Source: Hemibagrus wyckioides (taxonomy: Eukaryota > Chordata > Actinopteri > Siluriformes > Bagridae). From it: a stretch of 64,000 nt of DNA. The DNA lies in NCBI RefSeq assembly GCF_019097595.1, contig NC_080726.1, positions 13,689,205 to 13,753,204 of the forward strand. The letters run 5' to 3'. The translations under genes and the position numbers were made by a program. The notes under the pieces are model-generated. The model was not told the origin of the DNA and did not search any database. It worked only from the letters and a program-made list of their open reading frames with translations. Shown one piece after another: positions 36,632 to 52,030 of this stretch. Position 1 is the stretch's first letter. The number at the start of each line of letters is the position of its first letter.

Positions 36632-38024
36632 TTTTGAGCAGCATTAGCAAAGACAACTGGATCAAATATAGCAAAACTTACCTCAAGATTTTTATTCAAA
36701 TTAGATAAAGTTCATGCAAATGAGAGACAAAGAAGAGGATTTGTTTATTCTAGTATATCAATACGTTATACTGAGGTAGGGTCGGGGGTCATCGTCCTCA
36801 AACAGCGACGTCTGGATAACGCTGAGTTATCCGTCTTCAAACGCATATGGATAGCAATAGTTTTAACTATATTGTGCAGCACGAGAAGGTCATGGATCTC
36901 CCAGTCATATTTACTGAAAAAAGATTTAAAGTCTGCACCATTCTTTAAGCAAAGCAACAGAACAAAAGGTCCAGAGCAGATCATTATTTTATTTATTTAG
37001 ATTTTATTTATTTTTTTATTTATTCAACACTGAGGCTTTTGATTGAATCTCACATCAAGGGACTTTATATTCTAGCAGTTCCTCAAACGATGCAGTTTTA
37101 TTGAGTGATGATACAGTTTTATTGCGTTTTAGATCTGTTCCCACTGATTCATAATGCCAACTTAGCTTTCCCATCTGAATGTGATTCATATGCTGAGGTT
37201 TTTTTGTTGTTGTTGTTTTTCCCTCCTTGCCCTTCTCATACACATACCATAAAAAGTAATCCAAGATTTACAAGTGAGAAAAGATCTTTCCAGACAGTCA
37301 TGTCCTGTGAATAAAATCCAATTCGACTGAATCTTAAAAACCTCTCAGTTGGTTCTATTATAATAATTCTGTTATGGTTAAAGGTCTCTTAATGAGCAAT
37401 GAGTGAGCATGAATCTAAAGTAGTTCTTCTCCTCTTCCGGCTCAGCTGAATTTGTGCCACTGCCGGTGAGATAGGGGGCGAGTTTGCTCAAAGGTAATTT
37501 CTTAATTTCTGTGCTTTCATTATGCCTAAAAAAGCAATCTCTCTCCCGTGACTGTGTCAAATTGACTCGGTACGGCAAAATGCACTCATCTGCATAGCTG
37601 TCACAACGCCTCATACGATGTGGCATCCAATAACTCCACAATGCGCAGAATTACCGGTGTCACTTTTAATGTGACATAGCCATTTACATCACACACACCG
37701 CAGGGACGCGTACACATTTAGAGCGTTTTGCATGGTTAATAGCTGGAACGTTATTTGCATTATAATTTGGTGGGGATGAAGTGTAATCAAGCTGCATTGA
37801 CTCTGGGGGACTGCGGGGACACAGCAGGCCGCACAGACGGAAGTGCATAGCAGCGCCGCTCGGGCCTGCGTGGAACCGTGCCACGCGGCCGGACAATCCA
37901 CTGCCCTGATTCAGGGGACATTTGCATATTCCTCAGTCGCTTAAGTTCCAGTCTCTTTTCAGGAGATGAGCTCCTCCTTCTCATGTCCTTGTTGCCATTA
38001 GAAAAAGAAACTTCTTTTCATGTA
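36632..38024. other. intergenic sequence, no gene
   Basis: AT-rich unique sequence up to 37380, then a more complex stretch at about 37380-37980 (GC-richer, no repeats) that might be regulatory. Nothing else identified. Confidence 0.6.
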
Positions 38025-38250
38025 CACTATTGTGCAAAAGTCTTAGTCCCTTGCAAAGAAATGCCGTAAGGCGTTTTGTGAAACCTTCAAAATTAAAATG
38101 AAATGAAATGTTTTTACATAGAAAAGACTAGAAGGAGAATTAATCTAAACAAAGTCAGTATTTTGTGTGACAGCTTTTAAAAATGCATCAGTAGTCAGGT
38201 ATCATTTATGCAGCTTTATAATGAAATTAGCTGCTGACTGTTACATCTGC

Positions 38251-38251
38251 T

Positions 38252-38346
<95 letters not shown>
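38251..38346. repeat. (CTTT)n microsatellite
   Basis: About 24 uninterrupted CTTT units, immediately followed by the CT/CTCA complex. Confidence 0.96.
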
Positions 38347-38439
38347 CTCCCCTCTCTCTCATTTACTCAATCCCCCCCCTCTCTCTCACTCTCTCTCTCT
38401 CTCACTTACTTAATCCCCCCCTCTCACTCACTCACTCAC

Positions 38440-38480
<41 letters not shown>

Positions 38481-38529
38481 TACTCAGTCCCCCCCTCTCA
38501 CTCACTCACTCACTCACTCATTCACTCAC

Positions 38530-38566
<37 letters not shown>

Positions 38567-38743
38567 TACTCAGTCCCCCCCTCTCACTCACTCACTCACT
38601 CACTCATTCACTCACTCTCTCTCTCTCTCTCTATCTCTCTCTCCCTCCATCTCCCTCTCTCTCTCTCTCTCACTTACTCAGTCCCCCCCTCTCACTCACT
38701 CACTCACTCACTCACTCATTCACTCTCTCTCTCTCTCTCACTC
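38347..38743. repeat. higher-order (CT)n/(CTCA)n satellite-like tract
   Basis: A composite unit of a cacttactcagtcccccc core, (CTCA)n, a cattcact break and (CT)n recurs with cores at about 38403, 38477, 38563 and 38671, with a degenerate one near 38361. Unit length grows from 74 to 108 nt through expansion of the internal short repeats. Confidence 0.9.
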
Positions 38744-38970
38744 GTTTGTTTATTTTTTTTTTGCATGCAAAACCCAGCAGGCCTCATTTTTTTTGTATGA
38801 AAGGTGGTCTGTTACATAAAATACTGCTCTTTGAAGACATAAAAATGTTGTTGTTGTTGTTTGAAAAATAATGCTTGGAAATATAAAATGATTTCCTACT
38901 AAAAATAATGCAAATGTGCATCTATAACAATATGTACAAAAAAGTAGGAGGCCTTTTTTTCACAGTACTG

Positions 38971-40280
38971 TATATATAAACTGATTATTAGTATTACTCA
39001 TCTGGGCTTCAAACTGAGATGTAGCCAGTGAAGTGGTTTAATTCTTTTATTTAATGACATTACAAAATCATTATATTTGTTCTGCACTCAATGGTAGTTG
39101 TGTTTTTCTGTACATTATGTACAGTATATACCACAGTGATGTTCTTGATTCAGATTGATCAAAAGCTCTGACAATATTGCCAGATTTGTATTGCACTTTA
39201 TAGAATAATAATGCACTTGTACTTCTACATGTTCTTCTTAACGCTTCTATAAATAACAACTGGCACCTGCTCGGATGACAGATGCTCCACATAAATTCTG
39301 TTTTTATTTATCAGGGATTAAAGAACCAGGTAACAACAAAAAACACATTGTGGTTCAATGTATAGACATTATTTCCCCAAAATTAAAGCATCATTCAGAA
39401 ACAAGGCGGAAAAAATAAGTACTCCCTTCCTCATATGTTCTTTTCATGGGACATCGATTAAGGGTAATAGGCACAATGGTGTTTTTGGGGTGGTTGGTGG
39501 ATTCACCAGCAAACATTCATGTCATGCTGCACTTATATACTCACTGTCAGGTTCAGGGATCTGGATCAGTGTTCCCACATCCACAGGGGAATGCTGATCC
39601 TGAAAATAAACAGGCTGAGGAGCGTCTAAACAATCCTGCCATGTGGAAAGGTGTCAGCTCCACGGTGGCGTCTTTCCCCAAACCCGGTTTTCAGCTCCAC
39701 TCTAGAACCTGGTGCTTGAGGCTGTGGAGGAAGGCCTGTCTCGTCTGCCTGAGATGTAAGATTCCTACGAAAATATCAGATTGACAGAAATGCATGGATG
39801 TAATTTCCTAACAGTCATGCTTGAAAAATCTCTGCACATAATGAACTGAAAAATGCTCTGTCCCAGTTATTCAACATTCTCCAGAATTCTCCAAATGAAT
39901 TCCCCCAAAGAAAGTAAGAAATCGTGGACGAATTCCTATTCATAGATTAATATTTAATATGAGCAAATCATTAGACACTGTCTATGCTCTGTGCACTCTA
40001 AATGGGGAGGGAATGATGAGATATGGAGAGTCTGGAGAATTAGAGCCACGGTTTGTCGCCTCTTTTTCACTGTCAGCAATGTCCAGCATGCAAGGCATGT
40101 GTTTATTCCTGTAATAAGATAGGGGAGTTAAATATTTGGTATTCCACTTGTTTGGAACTGGTTGCATAGTGTCATTGTTAATTAAACAAGTCTTCCACTA
40201 ATCCGGAGTTGCCTCCTGAATAGACCTCAATTGTCCCTCAAGTAAATTATCCTCAGCGCTCCCCATCTATCTTACACACA

Positions 40281-40332
<52 letters not shown>

Positions 40333-41640
40333 TTCTCTCACATGCGCATTCTCTCTCTCCACCCATGCCCACCCCCTCCCATCTTTCAGGCCATTAATCA
40401 TGTTTGTCATTCAATTGTAACATTATGCCAAATACAGACACAAAGCCAGTTCCTCTTTTACATACCTGCAGCTTTTTCTGGACATTTTCAACACCATTAG
40501 CTGGCTGACAGAGGACACAATATCATACAGCACCTTGCTCACATGCTTACATTTACATTTCTCTGATGTTCTATACAGGAAGAGCAAATATTAGCAAGGA
40601 GTTTGAGGATAAAAAGACTGTCGAAGAACTTAATTTTGGATCTAAACATTTAGGTTAGAAATTCAGACCTGAAGGGATTTGTGTATGTTATGTGCATGTT
40701 GATGTTGCCATTCAAGGAAGCAACTATTTAATGAAGCATTCTTAAAGGAACCATATCCAGAGTTATTATTAAATCTGATTCACTGATAAACTGTGTGTAG
40801 TGCTGCTGCTTTTCTTTGTCACTTAGGGAACTAGTGAACTGGTGAGTGAGTTTGTTATGGCAGCACATCGAAGAAAGACAATACTTTTAGCAGTTTTAGT
40901 TTAGCGAAAATAAAGCCAAGCGGAATTTCACTTGAAACATGCCCAAAAACCTAAACATAGCCAAGTGTGCCAATACTTTAATCCTTACAGAAAATACAGA
41001 GGCGTTTGAGTGCAAACCTTTCCAAATGACGTTAAATAACACACACAAGTAGTCATGCATTTTCTGTTGCTGAATGTCTGATGTCTGAAGGTAAGGTTTT
41101 CCATTTTCAGTGTTGCATGTAGGGCTCAAACAGAGTGAATAACAAGGAATTTGGAATTTGGCCTAACTAGAAAATGGATTATACTAAGAGATTAAATATT
41201 GCCCTAAATATTGATAAGAAAAGTTACTGTGCGTAAACAAAACTGATGTAAATCTAAAACTTTAGATCGCTGTTTAAAACTGCATCTTTAAATGGTTAAA
41301 ATCTTAAATATACCAGAACAAGGACTTTTTAGCCAACACTTCATTAGCCTATGAAGCAATTGAATCCAGACAGATTATTCAAGAAGATTTTCTGAATAGA
41401 TAACATCAGTGACAGCTGGTGCATCTCCTATATATCCTAGTTCGGCTTGATTGGTACATGGGCAAAAAGGATAACCAAATTCAGCACCCGGAACTCGGGC
41501 AGTAAAAATAACAACAATTTGGAGGGTTATTAGCAACGCGCTGAGCCGAGCCAAGCTGCACCACAGAGTGGAAAAGCATTATTAGTAAGGTGATTCAGCA
41601 TGGCATTGATTCTACAAGTCTTTGGAATTGAACTGGAGGA
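38971..41640. other. intergenic sequence, no gene
   Basis: AT-rich unique sequence with a (CT)n run at 40281-40340. Open frames here are short and show no family resemblance. Nothing further identified. Confidence 0.6.
40281..40340. repeat. (CT)n microsatellite
   Basis: CT run of about 60 bp with two T insertions. Confidence 0.93.
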
Positions 41641-41930
41641 ATGTACAACAAGAATATTCACTCAGCTGGTGTTTGCTGATGGTGGTGGGAAAGAATGACT
41701 TACACACAGCTTTAAAGTCCTCCAGAAGTCTTCAACAGGGTTGATATTTGACTGGGAAGACCATAGCATGTAATTTCCATAATTGTCAAAAAGTAAAGCA
41801 TTCAGTGAGCCCTTGTAACCTGTGGAAAGAGACACTGTTATTCTGGGAGAGATCACACCCCTCAGGATAGAAATGTGGACCCTAGCCATTAAAACCCAGC
41901 AAAACATTTCAGAATCATCTATCTTTGATA
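41640..41930 (-). pseudogene. Tc1/mariner-like transposase remnant
   Basis: On the minus strand an 81-codon frame (41662-41907) carries SSQSNINPVEDFWRTLK, a decayed version of the SPDLNPIE..W..LK C-terminal transposase motif, preceded by KGSLNALLFDNYGNYML. Plus-strand phrases such as agaagtcttcaacagggttg and gggagagatcacacccctca are familiar from abundant fish DNA transposons. Terminal repeats were not located. Confidence 0.6.
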
Positions 41931-44900
41931 TACACCCATCTGTATTTTGTTATACTGTATATATTTTGTACAGTACACGTAATATATATAGTTGTCCTTG
42001 CCCATGGCAAAGCTTTCCTTCCACCTGTTTCCAGTTACAGTAACATTTAAATGTAATCCACAATCTATTCACAGCTCAGATTTCATAATTTTGCATAAAC
42101 TGATCGTTCCTCACCCCACACTTCAGTTGCTTCAGGCCCAGAATTAGTTCTGTAATTTGCAGTCCCAGGTGCAGAATCTGTCACTCAAAAAGTGATGTGC
42201 CTCGGCAACTTTTGAATACATGTGCTGTTAAAAGAAATCCCTTTTTTTTCCTATTAATTTGATATTTTTCTCCACTGCCCCATTGTTTTAGCATTAAACC
42301 CGATCCCCATTGTAGCGGATTCAACAAAACGTTAATGTCATTAACCCTCGGCTCTTGAACACGTTGCACGCTGAGACAGAGGCGGCGTTCGATGATAAGA
42401 TGGGGACCGAAGATTTGCTGAAGGCATTAAAACAAATTAACCCTCAGATATTTCTTCTATCACGGATGTGCCACTGAGACCTGCCCCTCAGGGTCTCCCA
42501 TCTGCCTCCTCTTTCATGTGACCAAATGTAATCTTTCGCATTTCATTTGCACACACATTATTATTTATACCACCCAGATTTACTGTGGGCGATGGTGCAG
42601 ATTGGATTCTGGTCAAGGGTTCGGGTGGGCTGGGGGAGGAGGCGCAGGTAATTATGGTGGAAATGAATGGAGGCTTGGGATGAGGTTCAGGCTGGGCTGC
42701 TGGGAGGGCTTTATTAAATATGGAGCCAGTTTGATCTGGGGCCTAAGGCTATTGACCGCTTCAGGGGGAGATAATGGTAAAGGGAAAACAACAGGCTGAC
42801 GGATGTACTATTTGTGTAGGGGCCTGATTGACGAGGGAGAGGATTCGTTTATAGAGGGAGAATCAGCACGTTCAAATTCGATCATCTCCCATCACCGCAG
42901 CCTATTTGTCCTCAACGTCTCCTCTGTTTCCCTACCTACAGTTTACATAAGGGTGCTCGTGATCACCCATTAATATGAATGAATCCTCTAGCAGGATGAA
43001 CCATAGGGACAAAGCAGAGGTCTGGCAGTATGTAATTTTTACATCGTGCCTTTGGGTATCAGCAAATAGGGCTATTGCCCTGAACACCAACCTGAACAAG
43101 AAAGGCTCTCTGTTCCCCTCAGATCCACACAGGCGCAGGTCAAGCACTTACATTAATAACACCAAAAAAAGCTCATGCTCCTCTCCACATATTTTCCAGC
43201 CCTAGGCCACGGTAGCCATGTTTGGATGAGACTTGGAGCTGAAACTCTTTGCTAAATCTGATCTTGTTAAAGGCTGCATTAAATATTGATCAGCCCCAAA
43301 GATACTCAATAAGGTGAGGTTGTGCAGTCAGTGTGCAATACTGAGTTGGCGCTCTAGACTGCATGAGTTATGACAAAATGTGGAGGGTCAGGCATGGGCC
43401 CCGCTGGGAGATCCAGGGAGACAAATGGCAATGGAGGTGGCAGTTTTTCACATCGGTGCCACACAGAGACAAGGTAGGCTGTCCAATAGATGCTAAATAA
43501 AACACCTCTAGCTTTTTAGACCTTGTTCAGTGAATGTTTATTAGTTATAAATGTGCGTGACATTCTGTTATGCATTCACAAATAATTTTGCATTCTGAAA
43601 GCTCCAAAGTCCTTTTCAAGATGTCTGTTGTTCTAATATTTCTCGAACAGTTTTTGCCTCTATCTGTCTACCCACAATATTTATGACCCTCTTCATAGTT
43701 TGGGTGAATTATGGCTCATGTTTTAAGTGCCTCACATCTCACGTTTCAGTGTTTCACCTCTAATCAAATGTATTCTCGATTTGTGATAACAAAATAGCTT
43801 GCCAGGTGACCAGTTACTGTAAAAAAATGACTTACTTCCACTTAATGCTGTATTGCTATTTCGTAGTGACATCATTACCATTACTGTTGTGAATGTAAAC
43901 ATCGTAACATATTGCAGACTGATAAATATCCTATAGCATTTACTCCTTATAATCTACATAGCTCTGGAGATGAACAGTAAATATTTTCCTCTTTTTAATT
44001 TACACAGTGTACTAAAACATACTGTTGCTTCTGTTCAACAGCCTACAAGAGAAATCTAAATCTAAACCCCAAAATTTGTTTCTTGCAGACAAGAGAAAAT
44101 CGTGTCTCCCTTTGCCAAAAATACTGTTTGCATAAAGTAAAGCCTTAAGCTTTTCTAGCTGCCTGCCAGAACCCTGGTATAATTAATTTAATGCATGCAA
44201 AATACCTAACCCTCAACCCACAGATGAATAAAAATCCACCCACAATTTAAAAGTAGCACAGTTCTGGCAAACCTACTGATAGACTGCATGCACACGCTAG
44301 AAATACTATTGAGATCAAGGTTTATTTTGTTAAGGCTTCTCTTCGATTGGATGTTAATGACCACGATTCTCAACACAGGACTGCAGACTTCCAGAAATAC
44401 TGTAGATCTGGTTGATCACACAACACAAGTCCCTCATCAAGCTAATCTAAGCCCCTGCTGCATCAAAACAACAACAAAAAAAGTCAGGTAAACACTACAC
44501 TTTAGCCACACTAATGAAGAAAGCAATTCTGTTAAATGAGGCCACAATTAGATTATGTGCAGTACAGTACAAAAAGAGAGTGCTTTTTTTTTTCCTCAGG
44601 AAGGCATTCCAAAATTAGCTAAGCACATCCATAATGAAACAAGATGCACACCTGGTGATGAACAGTCTCCATAGACTTGGGGAAGAGGTGGGGAGAGCGA
44701 GGGAAAGAAAAAGCATCTTCAGCTTACAGAAAGTCCCTGAATTGTGCTTGTTGAGTTGCAGCTGTGAGCAGCGACGCTGCTCATTCCTCCTGCCTCATTT
44801 ATCATAGTCAGAAGCGAGGAGGAGGTTGGAGGCCATGCTGGGTCTATTGTATTAGCAAACACACTCGTCAGAGCACAGCTCATTGTCTGCTTTTTACACC

Positions 44901-46689
44901 CCGTTTGCCGGCACAGTGTCCTTGCACTCCAGTAATGAGAGAATGGTCAAAGTAAAGGGGTTAAAAATATGAACGGGACACAGACACAGCGATTTATTTG
45001 TATAATAGACATTCAGTGCCAAAATACATAATGGGTTTTTTTATTGGGGTAATGATAAAATGTTTTTTTTTTTTGTATTGTATTGTATTGTTTAAGAGGA
45101 GGCTCTTGATTTGACATATTTGTGTATTGAACAATACATTCAACATAATAAAGTAGGTTACTCAACATAAAATACTGCATATATTATGTGAGGTGTAATA
45201 AACATTTAAAATGGATCAGGCTCACATTCCTGTCCATGAAAAAGTAGCTTCCTCTTTATCTCAAATCAGGATAGACTACAGGGGTGTAACAAAACACAGC
45301 TTCTCCTAGCTAGCATGCTAGTAATTTAACTTGAGAAAGCAGCAGTAGCTAAAATCACAAACTAGAACATTTTTTAATGCATGGTGTATAGGAGCATTTT
45401 GGTGTCCGAATTAAGTTATGGCAATGATAGCCGAAATGTTACAGTGTACTGAATCCACCAAATGAGAGTACAATACACTAAATCTAATACCACCCTGCTG
45501 TGTCATTTGGTGGAACTAGATGAAAACACAAAGCAACCCACACAACAGAAAGTCTCTGCCCTACTCAGGCAACATTTCCTAGCTGATTTAGTCTGGGCTA
45601 AAGAAATCACTGTGGTGATTGGGAAGGTCCAAGCTGCAGATATGAGACAGTACCTGTTAGTAGAGTACACAAGATCCAGTGCTACAGAGAACTACGTGAC
45701 TGACAGATTTTGCAATAGACAAGGCAACAAAATAAATTATTTCATTTCACTTTGTACATTACCATTTTGTAAAACATCTTTATGGTCGTATATTTTGTCT
45801 ACAAGAGTAGATTAGATTAGAGTTGTTTGTACAGACACCTAACACGCCACATAAAGATGTCTTAAGGACATCACTACAATGACATCGTAAGGATGCAGCC
45901 AATGTTTCTTTGTGTGTTCATTGCGTGTAATGCACAGACCTCAAGTTGTTCATCATCTCTCATACGTACTGAAGTAACGATTCATCACTCTGCCTGTGCC
46001 CCCGTCCTATCAGGGAGGACACGTGTCATTCATCATTCCCATGGCAACTGTCTTTTCTCCGGACAGCTCTGCAATCAGCGGCCCATCAGACCTTCAGCAC
46101 GTCTTAGCCTTCTTTTGTCCCTCTCTGCTAACTGTCATAGCCTGATAAGATTATCACAGACAATTCGACACCAGCGCCAAGAAGAAAAGAAGGAGGTTGT
46201 TTTTCTTTTTTTTTTATTCATTTCTTTTTCATACTTTATTCCCTCTGCCCACAACAAGGCTTTTCTGGTCTCCTTTTGTCCTTCTTTCATTGAAGGGGGG
46301 GGGGGGGAGTGAGCGCGTACAATATGCCAGTGCAGGGCTGGATCTTTAACTTGTAACAGTGACAGACACACAAAAGCCTGTCTGCTTTATCTGACAACAA
46401 ATCGGAGAGATTTCAAGTTTGACATCAGCTTAGAAGAGAATTATAACAAAGCAAGGAAGTAGAAGGGAGAAACAGGATATGCTGCACAGTCAACACATTC
46501 ATCAGCATTCCCTCAGTTCATTCAACACATAACTCATCAGCATTCGCAGCTTAGTTAACGAATGCCTATATAATCACTCATATAATTAACTCACAAACAC
46601 TCACCAAAGGACATGATGGCAAGTGATGAAGGACGTGATATCATAAACAGAATAGAATGGTTTATGGCAAACAATATAAACAGCCTGTC
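41931..46689. other. intergenic region, no gene
   Basis: Includes a complex, possibly conserved block at 42360-42960, further mixed sequence to 43500, AT-rich unique sequence, a T-rich (TATTG)n stretch at 45061-45092 and a poly-G run of about 12 at 46296-46308. An open frame at 45462-45815 (117 codons) is unrecognised and probably fortuitous. Confidence 0.6.
42360..42960. promoter_or_regulatory. candidate conserved non-coding element
   Basis: About 600 bp of repeat-free complex sequence with homeodomain cores (TAATTA at 42649-42654, acaaattaaccc near 42431) and a G-rich purine stretch (42600-42770). No coding frame is supported. Function is inferred only from composition and location downstream of a developmental gene. 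Confidence 0.3.
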
Positions 46690-46900
46690 ACTTTTGGGAC
46701 ACCTTACGATTTTTTTTTTTAGCATTAACAAAGAGATTTACAATGATCCAAGCACATGTCAAAGCTGTGCAAGATATATCTGAAGAAGATGGAGCCAGTG
46801 ATGTCTGTAATGGAATGGCCTGTGCAGTCACCCAACCTTAAATCAATCAGGCTGCTCTGAGCGGAGTTGGATCGAAAGGTTCTGGGGAGAGAAAGGTGTC
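46690..46900 (+). pseudogene. Tc1/mariner transposase remnant
   Basis: In the plus strand, around 46810-46885, the frame reads VMEWPVQSPNLKSIRLL, a stop, then AELDRK. It is a decayed form of the Tc1 motif EWP.QSPDLNPIE..W.ELDRK that carries the third catalytic residue. The LNPIE core is mutated to LKSIR and a stop is present. Only this C-terminal slice remains, and a repeat tail abuts it at 46905. Confidence 0.75.
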
Positions 46901-46904
46901 CAAC

Positions 46905-47130
46905 CAATTCAATTCAATTCAATTCAATTTCATTTGTACAGCACGTTTAACAACAGACATTGCTACAAAGCAGCTTTACAGAAAACTGGATGTAGATTAG
47001 GATCCGATAGCAAAACAGAGGCGACAGTCTCAAGGAAAAACTGCCTGAGATGACATGACAGGAAGAAACCTTCTAGATCTAGACTATAAAGAAAACGCCT
47101 CCTCTTCTGAGCAACACCGGATCTTGTGAT
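46905..47130 (-). repeat. LINE-like 3' tail repeat
   Basis: It opens with (ATTCA)n and cattt..gtacagcacgtttaac, then acagacattgctacaaagca, gctttacagaaa, and later aaggaaaaactgcctgagat and aggaagaaacctt. This is the teleost repeat whose opposite strand ends in gctttgtgacaatgtctatt. A partner in the other orientation is at 34260-34440. Confidence 0.7.
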
Positions 47131-47390
47131 TATACATCCAGCATCGTAGAATGAATATTTTTTGATGTATATGATCAAGGATGAACAAATCCACACAATT
47201 TTACTCAAAGGAATTTGGGTATTAAAAAAATAATGGAGCCATTGAGCAAGTTCTGCAAATTAAAGTTTTTTTATTTTTTCTACTCTCATGCTGGACTTAT
47301 AGGACTTTTTCCCAAGATCATTACTCTTCTACAACTGTACAGTATAAAATCTGTAAAACATTACTGAGTGTTGTGAAAAGATGTTCATCC

Positions 47391-47650
47391 ATCTATTTTT
47401 TGTACCGCCTATCCTGCACAGGGCTGCAGGGAACCTGGAGCCTATCCCAGGAGATGGTGGAGCAACTGCAATGCAGGGCATGACTGCACACACATTCATT
47501 CACCACTGACAATTTCGAGATGCCAAGCACATCTATTCAGACTGGTGAAGGAAACAGGAGTACCATGAGGAAACCCCCAAAGCATGGGGAAAACAGGCAA
47601 ACTCCATTCGAACCCCCAACATGCTACACACTAAACCACCTCACCCCAAG
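47391..47650. repeat. teleost interspersed repeat
   Basis: It has the phrases ccatctattttttgtaccgc, ctatcctgcacagggctgca, gggaacctggagcctatccc, gaaacccccaaagcatgggg and actccattcgaaccccc. It is the best-preserved copy of the family in the window. Confidence 0.8.
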
Positions 47651-50001
<2,351 letters not shown>

Positions 50002-50450
50002 CTTTATTCATCCCAAAGAGAAATTCACAGTTTCCAGCAGTATCCACAAACACAGGTAATAGATAAAATAGGAAGGAATATAACAAAAATACTAAAATAC
50101 CCAAATTAGGGTACAAAAATATAACAAAAAAATATATATCAAATAACAAAAATATAAAATATTACCAAATATAGCAGAATATAACAATTTAACAAAATAT
50201 AGCAGAAAAATACTAAAATACCCAAATTAGGGTACAAAAATATAACAAAAATATACCAAATAACAAAATATAAAATATAACAAAAATATATCAAATAACC
50301 AAATATAAAATATTACAAAATATAGCAGAATATAACAATATAAGAAAATATAGCAGAAAAATACTAAATACAGAGATTTAGGAATAAATATGGAGAATGA
50401 GATGAAAAACAAGAGAAGTAATGTGCAAAACAAGTGTTTAAGGTTACAGA
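50002..50450 (-). mobile_element. non-LTR retrotransposon 3' end with 121-bp tandem units
   Basis: Reading on the minus strand, the element ends ..gaatttctctttgggatgaa, taaagt followed by (ATCT)n, a classic fish LINE 3' terminus. The 3'-UTR-like part contains an A-rich tandem repeat: ccaaattagggtacaaaaat occurs at 50101 and 50222 (period 121), with a third degenerate copy from about 50290 to 50370. Confidence 0.7.
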
Positions 50451-51221
50451 CCTATTCGATAAATTCATACATTCAGTTACATAAATATTTGGCAGCTCCA
50501 GTATAATAAACCTAAATGTGTAAGACAGCTAAAATAACAATATCTTTGTTAATGTCCACATACTCATAAGCCTGACTGTATATGCAGTAAACATTTATAA
50601 AGGAATTTTCCAAAAGTCATAAACTGACATAAAGATACTTTGGTCAGTCCTGATATCGGGTGTTATGTGATAATGGTTTTTATTGACATTAGCCTGCTAT
50701 GGCACATTCTGGGCTGAATTTTATATTTTAATATTTAATTAATATATTAATATTTTGGAATATTATGACTGACCTGTAATGGAGTGGTATGCCATAAGCA
50801 GATCTGGGGCGGGAGCACTGGCCTTTTCACAGCAAGCTTCACCCCCTCACAGCAACCCCTTACTGTGGAGTGAGTCAACTTTGAAATAATAAAACACCTT
50901 TTGAATCAGAAGGTGTTTTTCCACATAGCTAAGTTAGAAGGAAGTGGAACAAGGAGCAATTCCTATAAAAAAAATATAGCAAATGAGAAAACAAATAATA
51001 ATGAGTAAAATATTTTTAAAATATTCCCAATGTAGTACTTTAATTGGATACATTAATTGTAATATAATCATATAATAACAATGTAGTAATTATACTATAA
51101 AAATATTTAAATTTATTACATTTGTATAGCATTGTGTATAACCTAAACTACTAGCTAGCACTATTTTTCTCTCTGTAATGAAGAAACTGCAGAATATATA
51201 ATATGTCACTTTATGGAACTT

Positions 51222-51371
<150 letters not shown>

Positions 51372-51563
51372 ATTTTTTTTTTAATCTTATCAAAAGTCAC
51401 TTTAAGGTATACTATAAGTATATCCTGAGCTCACTATATCCTGTATACAGCATACTGTATATCCTGAAGTATTTACACAAGTTTGATGCTAATTCAATAC
51501 CTTTCAAAAAATACAAATAAAAAAAAGGTAACTAGGAAGATGTTTTTCGCCCTAAGAGCAGAC

Positions 51564-51566
51564 TAA

Positions 51567-51605
<39 letters not shown>

Positions 51606-51606
51606 A
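51564..51606. repeat. (AATA)n microsatellite
   Basis: About ten tetranucleotide units. Confidence 0.93.
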
Positions 51607-51699
51607 TGAGCGCTTCAATTTAATACAAGAACCGGCAGGTGAGTTTCAAAAACATGAAATTAGCCCTCCAGTTGAAAAGGAAGAAAGAAGGCATGCGTT

Positions 51700-52030
51700 T
51701 CCTGTTTATTTTTAGCATCGGCTGGTGGCAGCAGGTGCACTCTTACTTGTGCTTATGGCATCAATATAAATGAGAGATAATTACTTTTGTGACAACGTGC
51801 CAATTAAATTAGACTTTGCAAAACGACATAATAGCAATTTATTATGCTCTGGTGAGCAATAACAAACCCATCATAATTAACACTCCGGTCACAAGCAAGA
51901 GCCGTTTTGTGCCACAAACACAATCTGATTCCCCAAACTAAACATACGGGGCAAACTCGATCTAAGTCAGATAATGGCATTAAAGGGTTCAGGCACAATG
52001 AGAAAGATTGATCTAGCACATTCTAATGAG
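51700..52030. promoter_or_regulatory. candidate conserved non-coding element
   Basis: Repeat-free sequence rich in homeodomain-like ATTA cores (ccaattaaattag near 51800, TAATTA at 51874-51879) with E-box-like gcaggtgca near 51731. No coding frame. Inference only. Confidence 0.3.

Larger units (their letters stand above)
38025..38970. mobile_element. non-autonomous Tc1-like element swollen by microsatellites
   Basis: The left end cactattgtgcaaaagtctta (after TA at 38023-38024) and right end aggcctttttttcacagtac, tg (before TA at 38971) form an imperfect terminal inverted repeat of the fish type cac..ttgtgcaaaagtcttagg. The phrase aaagtcagtattttgtgtga near 38150 also belongs to this family. 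No transposase is left. About half of the length is the microsatellite complex at 38251-38743. Confidence 0.6.

Noticed and set aside
37689..37984. Overlapping minus-strand frames in a GC-richer patch.
   Set aside because: Three frames are open at once because of composition. No domain or conservation evidence. Better read as possible regulatory sequence.
38167..38871. 234-codon frame across the CTTT/CT/CTCA tract.
   Set aside because: Ser/Leu/Phe/Thr repeats produced by microsatellites. No start context or domain.
45462..45815. 117-codon open frame starting MRVQYTKSNTTLLCHLVELD, not in simple repeat.
   Set aside because: No recognisable domain, no splice or promoter context, and length is within chance expectation for 64 kb in six frames. 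A protein search with significant hits would reverse this.
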